Assembly (NCBI GenBank): GCA_002633005.1
Contig: NMRA01000526.1
Coordinates: 198,887 to 262,886 of the forward strand
DNA: 64,000 nt
Source of the DNA: Phoronis australis
Taxonomy: Eukaryota; Phoronida; Phoronidae
Direction of reading: 5' to 3'
Shown here piece after piece: positions 51,521 to 62,493 of this stretch (position 1 is its first letter; each line of letters starts with the position of its first letter). Below the pieces are notes generated by a model. It was not told the origin of the DNA, did not search any database, and worked only from the letters and a program-made list of their open reading frames with translations. The position numbers were made by a program, and so were the translations under genes.

Positions 51521-51760
51521 ACACAAACAATTTCACTTGCCAGATACAGTTTATCCCCAGACAGTTTCTTTTTAAGTATTTCATACGTCTTAGCATACCC
51601 AATTACTCTCTCCATGTGTATCTGTTTTGAGGCAATGCGTCTATCCTTTAAAACAGTTTTGCTGTCCAGCTGCTTCTTGCCCTTTGTGGTGGTCGGTACG
51701 TTAACTTTTACATCACGGTTGGCAAAAAGGTCCTCTACCACTATTCCTCTGTCTGCCAAG
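51521..51760 (-). pseudogene. ISL2EU transposase C-terminal fragment, unit 2 side of the n at 51520
   Basis: Reads LADRGIVVEDLFANRDVKVN, QLDSKTVLKDRRIASKQIHM and ERVIGYAKTYEILKKKL, with the catalytic-type Asp and Glu. It is truncated by the contig join and fused at its start to the DUF7869 piece. Confidence 0.8.
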
Positions 51761-51839
51761 CATTTAAACTGGTAAGGCAATGAGTGATTGTGCATGGGAT
51801 TTAAATGTGGTTTATGTTATACATTTTGTATATGAATAA

Positions 51840-52312
51840 GAAACAGGGTTTGGAGTGGTGCATCTTGTGAAGGCTTCCATTAATTTTGGAATTGTAAGAA
51901 TTCAATGACGAGCCATGTACATAGAAAAATGAGAAAAAACTTGGTCTACATCTTCATGTGTATGGCCCACCATTACAAAACCAACTTTAATTTTAGAAAA
52001 AATTCGCATTTCAACCAAAAGTGCACAAAGCCCAAAAACTACATTATTTTTATTTTCCAACCAACAATTGTCCATCTGAAGATACAGAATTGGGGGCAAA
52101 AAGCTCATAGATGACAATGTTCGTAGCAGGACATTGGCTGTCGCGTCTGGCCCATGTCCCCAGTGCCCATCATCAAAAAATCGATCGTTTGGTGTCCATG
52201 GTTAATTACACCAGTGAGATGAGTTCTCAATTTATGCAATTTTTGTAGCGTTTTGCTATAAATATTGAAAGCAGGCAGATTGGTTTTTTGTTGGTCCATG
52301 CCATCCAGTATT
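51840..52312 (-). pseudogene. DUF7869-core copy, unit 2
   Basis: Contains DQQKTNLPAFNIYSKTLQKL, INHGHQTIDF, LYLQMDNCWLENKNNVVFGL and VGHTHEDVDQ. A frame change near 52170 divides it, unlike the unit 3 copy. Confidence 0.75.
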
Positions 52313-52979
52313 ATGCATGCGTATCTTCTTGGGCTGGACCTTGCCTTTGAGCAGTGTTTATAATATTTTTTCTCTCATTGCTGAAAAGTAATGAGAATAG
52401 TTTCATTATTCAACAGACAACATGTCCTTTAAGATACTCTCATTTCCTCCAGATTATAATGCAAGAACCTCAGTTATCACTTAGCATGGGGACATTTTGA
52501 AACTAGAACACTCCATGTATTTTCCGTTTTACCACCAGACTTTACAAATATTGATATGCAATGAAACCAAAACATTACAAGTTTTAGAAGCCTTTCATAA
52601 ACAAAACACGATTTGGCAACTTTCGCTCATAGCCTTGTTTAACTAAAGATTGACTAAATGCAGAAAACCGCCGGCTCTATACATTTGGGGATTTCATGAC
52701 TGTGAGAAATTTCATGAGAATGAAACTTCATAGAAATTTGTTCTGGTTAAATTGACTACAGTTATGTACACAGTTCGGTGATTTAGCCACATCGACCTGT
52801 AGAACCAGCTGCAACAGAATGTCTTCATTCTTGCTGATGACTCATCCTTTAGAAAACTCACCGTGTTTATCTGTAAAGCAGTTGTAAGAAATCTTTGGTG
52901 CTCAGTCTTAATAATTCTCAAATGGACATTTTGCTGATACACAATTTGAGTATTCTATAGGCAACCACTTTTGAGTGTT

Positions 52980-53298
52980 TCAATGACGATAATGAGACGA
53001 TTTATCATAAACACAGTCATGTACTATGCTTAACATGTAGTTGGTTAACATGAACACAACACAAACAATTTCACCTGCCAGATACAGTTGATCCCCAGAC
53101 AGTTTCTTTTTAAGTATTTCATACGTCTTAGCATACCCAATTACTCTCTCCACGTGTATCTGTTTTGAGGCAATGCGTCTATCCTTTAAAACAGTTTTGC
53201 TGTCCAGCTGATTCTTACCCTTTATGGTGGTCGGTACGTTAACTTTTACATCACGGTTGGCAAAAATGTCCTCTACCACTATTCCTCTGTCTGCCAAG
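52980..53298 (-). pseudogene. ISL2EU transposase C-terminal fragment, unit 3 side
   Basis: Open from LADRGIVVEDIFANRDVKVN through RRIASKQIHVERVIGYAKTY to LTNYMLSIVHDC. The Glu of HVERVIG, the last catalytic residue of the DDE_Tnp_4 fold, is kept, unlike the copy at 54957. Confidence 0.8.
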
Positions 53299-53338
53299 CA
53301 TTTAAACTGGTAAGGCAATGAGTGATTGTGCATGGGAC

Positions 53339-53839
53339 TTAAATGTGGTTTTTGTTATACATTTTTGTAAACGAATAAGAAACATGGTTTGGAGTGGTGC
53401 ATCTTGTGAAGACTTTCATTAATTTTGGAATGGTAAGAATTGAATGACGAGCCATGTACATAGAGAAATGAGAAAAAACTTGGTCTACATCTTCATGTGT
53501 ATGGCCCACCATTACAAAACCAACTTTAATTTTAGAAAAAATTCGCATTTCAACCAAAAGTGCACAAAGCCCAAAAACTACAATATTTTTATTTTCCAAC
53601 CAACAATTGTCCATCTGAAGATACAGAATTTGGGGCAAAAAGCTCATTGATGACAATGTTCGTAGCAGGACATTGGCTGTCGCATCTGGCCCATGTCCCC
53701 ACTGCCCATCATCAAAAAAATCGATCGTTTGGTGTCCATGGTTAATTACACCAGTGAGATGAGTTCTCAATTTATGCAATTTTTGTAGCGTTTTGCTATA
53801 AATATTGAAAGCAGGCAGATTCGTTTTTTGTTGGTTCAT
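53339..53839 (-). CDS. DUF7869-core open reading frame, best-preserved copy
   Basis: 166 codons, uninterrupted: NQQKTNLPAFNIYSKTLQKL, THLTGVINHGHQTIDFFDDG, LYLQMDNCWLENKNIVVFGL, GFVMVGHTHEDVDQVFSHFS. The conserved acidic residues (D in D-x-x-Q/D-Q-x-K, DNC-x-x-EN, HTHEDVDQ) are those of the DUF7869 domain, found in multicopy genes of many invertebrates. The pattern suggests an RNase H-like nuclease, perhaps a transposase; that is inference. It is an internal part of a larger spliced gene, not a complete protein. Confidence 0.65.
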   Translation of the reverse strand: MNQQKTNLPAFNIYSKTLQKLHKLRTHLTGVINHGHQTIDFFDDGQWGHGPDATANVLLRTLSSMSFLPQILYLQMDNCWLENKNIVVFGLCALLVEMRIFSKIKVGFVMVGHTHEDVDQVFSHFSMYMARHSILTIPKLMKVFTRCTTPNHVSYSFTKMYNKNHI

Positions 53840-54956
53840 GCCATCCAGTATTATGCATGCGTATCTTCTTGGGCTGGACCTTGCCTTTGAGCAGTGTTTA
53901 TAATATTTTTTCTCTCATTGCTGAAAAGTAATGAGAATAGTTTCATTATTCAGCAGACAACATGTCCTTTAAGATACTCTCATTTCCACCAGATTAGAAT
54001 GCAGGAACCTCANCAAAAGTGCACAAAGCCCAAAAACTACAATATTTTTATTTTCCAACCAACAATTGTCCATCTGAAGATACAGAATTGGGGGCAAAAA
54101 GCTCATAGATGCCAATGTTCGTAGCAGGACATTGGCTGTCGCATCTGGCCCATGTCCCCACTGCCCATTATCAAAAAATCGATCGTTTGGTGTCCATGGT
54201 TAATTACACCAGTGAGATGAGTTCTCAATTTATGCAATTTTTGTAGCGTTTTGCTATAAATATTGAAAGCAGGCAGATTCGTTTTTTGTTGGTCCATGCC
54301 ATCCAGTATTATGCATGCGTATCTTCTTGGGCTGGACCCTGCCTTTGAGCAGTGTTTATAATATTTTTTCTCTCATTGCTGAAAAGTAATGAGAATAGTT
54401 TCATTATTCAATAGACAACATGTCCTTTAAGATTCTCTCATTTCCACCAGATTAGAATGCAAGAATCTCAGTTATCACTTAACATGGGGACATTTTGAAA
54501 TTAGAACACTCCATGTATTTTCAGTTTTACCACCAGACTTTACAAATATTGATATGCAAAGAAACCAAAACATTACAAGTTTTAGAAGCATTTCATATAC
54601 AAACGATTTGGCAACTTTTGCTCCTAGCCTTGTTTAACTAAAGATTGACTAAATGCAAAAAAACTGCCGGCTCTATACATTTGGGGATTTCATGACTGAG
54701 AAATTTCATGAGAATGAAACTTCTTAGAAATCTCGGTTCTGGTTAAATTGACTACAGTTCTATACACAGTTGGGTGATTTAGCCACATCGACCTGTAGAA
54801 CCAGCTGCAACAGAATGTTTTCATTCTTGCTGATGACTCATCCCTTAGAAAACTCACCGTGTTTATCTGTAAAGCAGTTGTAAGAAATCTTTGGTGCTCA
54901 GTCTTAATAATTCTCAAATGGACATTTTGCTGATACACAATTTGAGTATTCTATAG

Positions 54957-55602
54957 TCAACCACTTTTCAGTGTTTCAGTGACGATAATGAGACGATTTA
55001 TCATAAACACATGTACTATGCTTAACATGTAATTGGTTAATATGAACACAACATAAACAATTTCACTTGCCAGATACAGTTTATCCACAGGCAGTTTCTT
55101 TTTAAGTATTTCATACGTCTTAGCATACCCAATTACTCTCCCCACTTGTATCTGTTTTGAGGCAATGCGTCTATCCTTAAAAACAGTTTTGCTGTCCAGC
55201 TGATTCTTGCTCTTTGTGGTGGTCGGTACGTTAACTTTTACATCACGGTTGGCAAAAAGGTCCTCTACCACTATTCCTCTGTCTGCCAAGACAGAGTCAC
55301 CCTTAATGAACAGATCCCTGTCTCTAAGAAGATCGCTTTTCTCAATGATCTGTCAATCACCGACAGTCTTCCGACCAAGAGCACCGCTGCCCATTGCAGT
55401 TTGAGATCTTCTTCACAGGAATTTCAGTGGTATCGAGAATCACCTGCGTGCTTGGAAAAAGCTGTTTGAAGTGACTAGGGAAATGTTCGTTAATAATGTC
55501 TCTACTTGGCCACAGCACAAGCTCTTTCAGCTTATGGAACAAGAACATTGCCCATGTCTTGAAGATCTGAGCCACTGTGTACATGCTGACTCCAAAATCC
55601 AA
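54957..55602 (-). pseudogene. ISL2EU/DDE_Tnp_4 transposase fragment, internally deleted
   Basis: MDFGVSMYTVAQIFKTWAMF, LVLWPSRDIINEHFPSHFKQ and STQVILDTTEIPVKK form the DDE_Tnp_4 start with its first Asp, as in ISL2EU-type transposases (winged-helix-like FGVS..TV..IF..W, WPSR, DxTEI). About 35 residues are then missing, and the sequence resumes GRLSVIDRSLRKSDLL, LFIKGDSVLADRGIVVEDLF (second Asp) and RRIASKQIQVGRVIGYAKTY, where the usual E of VER is G. It ends near LTNYMLSIVHVF. Inactive by deletion, frameshift and loss of Glu. Its right-hand part is the source sequence of the tandem units. Confidence 0.82.
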
Positions 55603-56332
55603 AGCTATAGAGTTCCATTACCATCATTTTCACTGCAGTCTACGAAAATATTTTAGTGACAGCTGCATGGAAAAAGTTATGATTACACATTACAAGTGAC
55701 GCAAGCCAATTTAAAAAGGGTAGCAAATCCAAGATGGCCACCAATTCCAAGGTGGCGGCCAAGTTTGAGAACCATACTCTTTCTCATAATTTTATCTTAT
55801 TAACTGACAATTTGTTAACCTTTCAACATTGGCTGAAGGTTAAAAATGGAGATGACCGCCAATTTCAACAAATAAGCTTTTTCATTTTTGTCAAAAAATT
55901 CTTTTGTTTTCACCTTTCACCAAAATTTAATGAAAACATTTAAATAACGCAAAACCAATCCAAAATTATAAATATGGCCCCTAAATCAACGATGGCAGCC
56001 AAATTTCAGACTCAAACTTTTTAAGCTGCGTTATATAAAACAACATTCATAAGAAAAAAATTGTTCTTTTTTCACCAAACTTGGCATACCACTTCAAATA
56101 TACGTGTAGTTTCCATAACTTTTTTGGCTGAAGCAAGTCAGCGTTTTAATAAGACTGACTTGCTTGAAAACTGTCCATAACACTTGACAAATCACAAGAT
56201 TGCTATTCATGAAATCTGCTACCGTTTCAAATCGTGACATCACAATCAATTGCATCTTCAAATGTCTCTGTTTCATTCCAATAGCTTATAATATATATGT
56301 CTTGATTCTTTTTCAGTTTCTTTACATGGCTA
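55603..56332. other. No supported gene
   Basis: AT-rich sequence with a few AAGATGGC(C/G)GCC-like motifs near 55730-56000. No exon or repeat recognised. Confidence 0.5.
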
Positions 56333-56955
56333 TTATATAAGATTTTCTCCTGACTCTTCATCAAAACAAACATGGCAAATGCGCTTTCTTACGATTTTGC
56401 ATTGCAAAATGTCAGCTACACCTTGTAGCTCATTATTGCTGTGATCTGGAAACTCACTTGCAAGGTCAATGTTCAGCATCCTCAGTATTTTCTGTATTCG
56501 CATTTTTTTCAGCACTTTGGAAGACGACCGCTTTTTCAGCTCCATCCTCACTTCTTCAAGACCTACTTTCTCTTGCTGGCGCTGTTTCCACCCAAGACTG
56601 ATCGAGCATGCTCTTCTCACCTGCTTTTCCAACCTTTCTAAGGTATCCACAACTTAATAATCTTCTGGCCATGGATCTTGGAGGTGAGATAGTCGAGTGT
56701 TGCCCCTGCAACCTTTTACTGAGCAGCGATAACCATCCCAACTACTTCGTTGTCCATGTTGGGAAGACCTTCTGTTTCAGTCTTTTGTCTCGTCCTTTCA
56801 TCCACATTCATTGTAAAGTATCGTTTGTATTTTCGCTTAACAGATTAACAGAAGATTCAAAACATTTTGTCGTCATGTTGGCAAACAGTTGTGATTCTGG
56901 TGGTTATTGATGAAGGTAGTGTAATATGGCATCGTCTGGTAAATCTTCGCTGAAC
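56333..56955 (-). pseudogene. Unrecognised decayed coding region
   Basis: The last 105 codons (56333-56650) form a basic helical stretch, RLEKQVRRACSISLGWKQRQ, then RKRICHVCFDEESGENL. Upstream frames give YRCSVKGCRGNTRLSHLQDP, a possible CxxxxC pair, with stops between. It ends where the truncated piggyBac copy begins. I do not recognise the family; a transposon remnant is likely. Confidence 0.35.
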
Positions 56956-56972
56956 ATGTCTGTGGTAGCACT

Positions 56973-57940
56973 TATCTAAAACAGGTCTCACTTTGTGTAA
57001 TTTATCATATGCAGGGTCTGACCTGTCAGTTATTGCTTGAGAGTTATCAATAAAATAAATATACCTAAGAATGCTGAGGAATCTGTCACATCACTTTATG
57101 GAATCCTGGTGTTCCCGATAACCAATCCAGTGACCAATAGTCCTTCATGTTAATCTTTTTCACTACTCCCATTGTCATAAACAGTCCCAGCCAGGCTTTA
57201 AGATCACAACAGGTAAGTTCACTCCACTTACTTCTGTGTTTACTGGGATCTTTGGTTCTTTGTTGTGTCGCATATAGATTTGTCTGAGCAGTGATGAGTC
57301 TGCATAGAGCATCAGTAAAAACAGCTTCAACAATTGAACGGGGAAGCCGATTCCAACAAGTTCTGTCCCCCAAGAGAGTCGAGAGCTTCAGAAGACAATC
57401 CTGGTGTACCTCTAAATCGAATGTTAGCGTCATTCTGCATATTTGCGTCACTACTCCACCCAGTTTGTGACTCATCCACGTCTCCCAGAAAATTGTCGTC
57501 CACTTCGATTTCCGGTGCGTTGTCAAGGTCCTCCGAATCAAAATCGAGCTCTGGTTCATTGTTGGAGTCCGGTCTTCTCAAACGTGACAAAAGAATGTCA
57601 TCGTCAGGATCGTCACTTTCATCCTCCAAATCGCTGTCAAAGTCCGTATTTTCAAGCAAAGATAATGCATCTTCAACAGCCTTCATTCCTGGTTTCCAAG
57701 GAAACACCATCTTGTAAACAAATCTTGAGAAACTCTCAAAAAATCACCAAATATCACAACAACAAAATCTTCAGACACTCAGTTTATTGTAAAGCAATGA
57801 CATCAATACTTCGTGTGTACACATAACTAAAAATAGTTAACAATTGATGCAATAGATGGCAGAGGTTGTCTATGGAATTTTCCATCGCACATATGCGAGT
57901 CTCGGCTCTCGGGGTTGCAAGATCCGGTACGCACAAAGGG
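56973..57940 (-). mobile_element. Truncated sibling of the intact piggyBac element
   Basis: Matches 24598-25592: the first ~38% of the transposase (start Met at 57710, MVFPWKPGMKAVEDALSLLE, same acidic N-terminus) plus the 5' end, with TTAA at 57941-57944. It is interrupted by a frameshift near 57350. The right terminal repeat has lost about 18 bases (TATGCGAGTCTCGGCGCT), leaving AAAGGG directly before TTAA. The left half of the element is missing. Confidence 0.92.
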
Positions 57941-57944
57941 TTAA

Positions 57945-58633
57945 AGTTCTAGCAATAAAGTTAACATTGTTCAGAACAATCAACACATCCCATACATTTA
58001 TCATAATTGACCACAACAGATGGCTTCATGATGGACTGGGGATAAATGATTCATAACACAATTCCGTTCAGTGCAAAGCATGATTGCTTATTTCAGGACT
58101 GGTACCACAACGTCAACAGATAAAACCTGGCTCAACCACACAATGAGTGAACATTACTAATCTTACACTATGAACTGAGTGGAGTTCATTCAATTGCTTC
58201 TACCCGTGGAGGTACTCCACTATTTTTTGCCCAGACACGGGCTTTAAGAAAGTGGACAAGTCACCTTGTCGGAATTTTATCCCATAACATGGCTCTTATA
58301 CATGTATATACTTGGTATTATTTCAATAAACAGAATTCCTTACTCCAAAATTGAACCATGTTTGTTGGAATTCAATTGAAAACACTCTTTAGTAGGCAAT
58401 GTGCAATAAATGAACCCACCCTTCTGAGCAGCACACCCCGTTTATACCTTCTTCATTTACGTGAGTACCCTCCCCCCGGAGGGGGCTTCTAAACCTAGAT
58501 TCTATTTTGAAGTTGGCGATTGTAACTTGACCTAATTATCTTAGTATGTGTGTTCAATTCGCAAAAATCCAAAATCCATCTGTTATCTACAAAATAATAC
58601 ATCTGGATAATCTAGTGAAATAATGCTACAATG
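57945..58633. other. No supported gene
   Basis: Nothing identified; probably the 3' flank of the zinc-finger exon. Confidence 0.5.
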
Positions 58634-59095
58634 TTAATTGTCCAGTCCTTTGCATAATTTCTCGTGTCGTGAAGTATAATCTCTTCGGGAAAACCCTTTG
58701 CCACATTTACTACACATGTGGGGCTTGACGTCACTGTGAGTTGTCTGGTGTCTTGCCAATGACCTCTGATGATGTGTTGTGAAGGCACAATGATCGCAAC
58801 TTAAGTGTGGCCTGAAGTGTGGCCGGGACAATATGATCATCTAGATGAGATTTTCTAGTGAACGTCTTGCGGCACAACTTGCACTCTGAACGACTGTGTG
58901 TCCGCTGATGAGACAGGAAGTTACTCTTCTTGTCAAAACTCTTCTCGCACTCAGTACACTTGTATATTGTGGGTGAGTGCACCTCATTGTGTATTCACAA
59001 CCCACTTTGTGAGGCAAAAGTACGCCCGCATACCGTGCATGGAATTTTTTAGCACCGTGGCTCCCTCTGTTATGGTCTTCAAGTGCCGCTTTGCT
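58634..59095 (-). pseudogene. C2H2 zinc-finger exon, broken by a stop and a frameshift
   Basis: Acceptor GCACTTTCAG, then SKAALEDHNRGSH, PCTVCGRTFASQSGL-stop-IHNEVH, YKCTECEKSFDKKSNFLSHQ, CKLCRKTFTRKSHLDDH, then in another frame LSCDHCAFTTHHQRSLARHQ and HMCSKCGKGFSRRDYTSRHE, ending CKGLDN and stop. Five fingers plus the tail of a sixth. The in-frame TGA inside a finger and the frame change near 58830 make this a pseudogene unless they are sequencing errors. A host zinc-finger gene is the likeliest origin. Confidence 0.85.
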
Positions 59096-60504
59096 CTGAA
59101 AGTGCCAGTTATAGAAAACTAAAAAGAAATCTATTATTACATGGAATCCGGAACAGATTCTGTGAACGGCATTGGCTGTCCGCAGTGAAACGCTTGATAC
59201 CTTCTTTCCTCCACAGTAGCAGTCCTTTCCCAGTGTTGGCTGTTGGCGACCACCATGGTCGCGACAGTACCATGACCCTTTTTCAACATGTGGTGGTCCA
59301 CTTGCTATTTCTCAGATGTCGCCTGAACTGCTTTGAAGAAGCGAATCTCGCCCACAGTCCTTACCCCGCAGACTTTCATCCATGCATCTTCAAATGACAT
59401 GGTTCCATCCTCCAGAATCCTGCAATAAATTGAGTGTATCTTGCTGAATATTGGCCTCTTGCAAATAACGCGACCCCTTCTGTTGGTTTACATGTTCTCA
59501 GTTGCTGGCAGCGGAGTATTCTGCCCACCGACTATTGAGGTTGTTTCATCACCCGAGTGATTCTCAACCTTAATCAATGGTGGAGAATCCCAGGGAACCT
59601 AGCCCTTCGCAATGCAAGTCTTCAAATGGTCCACGTGCACAACTGATTAGCCATTTCGGCAGAAATCCAGGTATTCCACTCTGATTTCAAATTACTTAAT
59701 GATATCTACCCACTCGGTCGTTTTGGAGTCAAAAATTGGCAGTTGTTTCTCCATTCTTTTAACTTGACCTGGCTGAATAGAATGTCCAACTGGACATAAT
59801 TTGTTAACTGACATTCCGGGACTGCAGTCATGGTTCGTCGGGAATGGGTTGCTCGGAGAATAATGAATGTTCCCCGTAATTGTATTGTTTACGTTGTGGT
59901 GGTCAAAAGCGCTACTCTAGCAGTCTGCATTTTTAGCTGGCGAGAGCACAGAAGTATCTGGATTCAATTGAACTGATCACCTGACAGTAGTTAAATATTG
60001 GGCAACTCTTTCCACTAAATTAGACATTGCATAAATGAAAACAAAACCAAGGAACAAAGTAACCTGTATATAAGGAATAATAATACCCAACTATCAAGTG
60101 CCATAATCGCAATGAAAAATACTGAATTACAAAACCAGGAACCGGAATCAAACGGACCCTACCGACAAATGGATAACTGGACTAGGTACAGAAACTCAAT
60201 GTACCCACGGAATACTCGAAAAAAATAAAAGATAAACTCCTAACACATTTCAAGAGTAGAGGTAAGCAGAAAGTAGAATGATAAAACAGGTTCCAGTCTA
60301 TGGTGCCCAACCAATGTTATCACCACAGGTTCATCCCCAGGCCACTGGGAACCGGACACCTCATTGGACAGTTTGATATCATGTGAGCTTATAGAATTGT
60401 GTGATTTTATTTTTCATTTCCATGTCATATTCCATAGCATTCATAAATATTGTAATGGCTGTACTTTGCGAGCAAGTTTTCTGATATGCAGAATTGATTA
60501 AACA

Positions 60505-60555
60505 CACAACACTTTTCGTTATTGACAGTACACAACACTTTTCGTTATTGACAGT
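60505..60555. repeat. 26-bp perfect tandem duplication
   Basis: CACAACACTTTTCGTTATTG plus ACAGT occurs at 60505 and again at 60531. Confidence 0.95.
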
Positions 60556-61114
60556 CTTTATTTCATTTCGTTCATATGTTTGGAATAAAACTACACTCAA
60601 TGGAACATTGATGGAGTAACTGACCAAGAGACATGATTAAAATGTTCACGATGTTTCAAAACATACTTGTTTCATTCTCAAGTGGAAATAAAATGACGTA
60701 GTAATGCCACCACTGAGCATCAGCTGGAGACATACATAGTGGGACACAGCAGGTGTGAAATACTGTAACAATGACAAATGAAGGGGGGAACAGGAAGGTC
60801 ACGTAAACAAGTGTAATATGTGGCGCGATTGTGTTTGCTGCTCATTCAAAACAGGCTTCTCCAATGCAGTCAAAAGGGACTCCAATACTTTCAATCACAG
60901 CACATTGTGTGTTAAGGTGTGATTGTTTTAACAATTATACTGATACAGTTACAGTTGGTAATGCAGGCAGAAATTTTTTTTCATAGCAGAGTGAATGGGA
61001 GTGTGAATGAGTGAAAGTCCTTTACTGCCAGCTAACCTCCTACCCCGCAAACATGTCATTTCCTGTATTTTGCTTTAAAAGCATGGTCTATATTTTTATT
61101 CTGTGTCATGTGTT

Positions 61115-61269
61115 ATGTGTAGGTGGAACAATCCACCGACTGCTATAATAATGTTATGGCTCATATTATTATGTGTTGGTGGAACAACCCACCGACTGCT
61201 ATATTATGGCTCATATTATTATGTGTAGGTGGAACAACCCACCGACTGCTATAGTAATGTTATGGCTCG
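61115..61269. repeat. Three tandem ~50-55-bp copies carrying a GGTGG..CCACC hairpin
   Basis: Copies start at 61115, 61170 and 61220 with TATGTGT(A/T)GGTGGAACAA, then CCACCGACTGCTAT and TTATGGCTC. Copies two and three keep GGTGG/CCACC complementary around AACAAC; the first has AACAAT. Confidence 0.9.
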
Positions 61270-62493
61270 TTTCAGGAAACTTGTTTACTTCACTTAAGAC
61301 CAAAATGTCATGAACCGTTGTTTTCTAAGTTGTCATCTTCAGTCACTTAATTTAGACAAAATTTTGATCTCGAGTCCAAGGTCAATTTTCTTGAAACGAA
61401 CCTTTAGTTTTTCTGTATTGATGTAGTAGATATAGACTGTTCATTTCATGAATCATGACTGTTGTGCTAAGATATTGACGGGATTGTTATGGATATAGAT
61501 TATTCTTATATCGAGTTTTATATACTGTTATACTATGCAACATTTTTTCAAAAATAAATATTTCCATCCATGGTGTTTTTCTGTATGTAGTTCTTTATTA
61601 TGAAAGCCATACTCCAGATCTCTAATAGGTACACTCACAACGTGAAGCAAGGCCTGCTCCTACAAGCCTTACAGAATCCCCATTATCTATGAGTGACTTG
61701 GTCGCAAAACTACTCTCCACTATCCATTTTTGGTCCCTAATAACTGTTACAGGATTTAAATTTTATTTGATTGTATTGATTTTTGTGTACCTTAGATGTT
61801 TGACTACTTCATTTATTGCGACCAAGAAAAAACATTTGAATGGCTTGGTATGCTTTTAGGAATTTACTTCGGATTAGTTCAGATTTGTTTTTTCCAAACA
61901 AAATCCAGGACTCGTACTGTAGAAACACAAGTCATGGAAACATCTGGTTTGGAATCCAATCTTTGTGAACATTGGTTAATTGGTGGTAGGAGGAAGCTAT
62001 TTCACGTGTTTGGATGACGAGAGGTGCAAGAATTTTTTTACAGCATCTTGAGAAAAATATTTCAAGGTTTCAGAGAAATCACTGCCACGGCATTTCTTTT
62101 CAGGCAGTCCTTGTGTACTAGTCACAGTGGCTCCCATTCATATTTTTCACTCAAGAAGTAGACTCATGGTCATGTTTGCAAACAGAATGTTTGACCTCTG
62201 GACAGAACTGGCATAATAGGGTTCAGTTTATCTTAAGATAATTTTAATATTTTCCAAGCACAGACATTTTCAGGTTTCCATAGTACATACAAACTATAAT
62301 TTCTCAATATGACTAGGAACATTCTTTGACAAGAAGAAAAGACAACTTTAACTTGCATTGTATTTACCTCGATTACAACTTCAGGGGAAGTAAGTACCAA
62401 AAACTGTACAATCATGTAGTCCACCAACGTCTTCTGAAAATGGTACAAATGATTCCTAACTCAGGCTCAGAATTTTGTATACACAAATTGGGA

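Larger units (their letters stand above)
50548..55290 (-). repeat. Tandem array of ~1.54-kb chimeric units (ISL2EU fragment + DUF7869 fragment)
   Basis: Units 50548-51760, 51761-53298 (1,538 bp) and 53299-55290 are a few percent different. Read on the minus strand, each starts inside an ISL2EU transposase at LADRGIVVEDLFANRDVKVN, runs to its C-terminus, crosses about 650 bp of spacer and then a DUF7869 core ending at QFKC. Between units QFKC is fused directly to LADRG, so a segment with one end in each gene was duplicated in tandem. Unit 1 has about 320 bp missing at the n at 51520; unit 3 has 459 bp extra at the n at 54013, where 54014-54472 repeats 53555-54012. Confidence 0.88.
59096..62493. 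other. No supported gene
   Basis: AT-rich intergenic sequence, with short tandem duplications at 60505-60555 and 61115-61269. No exon recognised. Confidence 0.5.
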
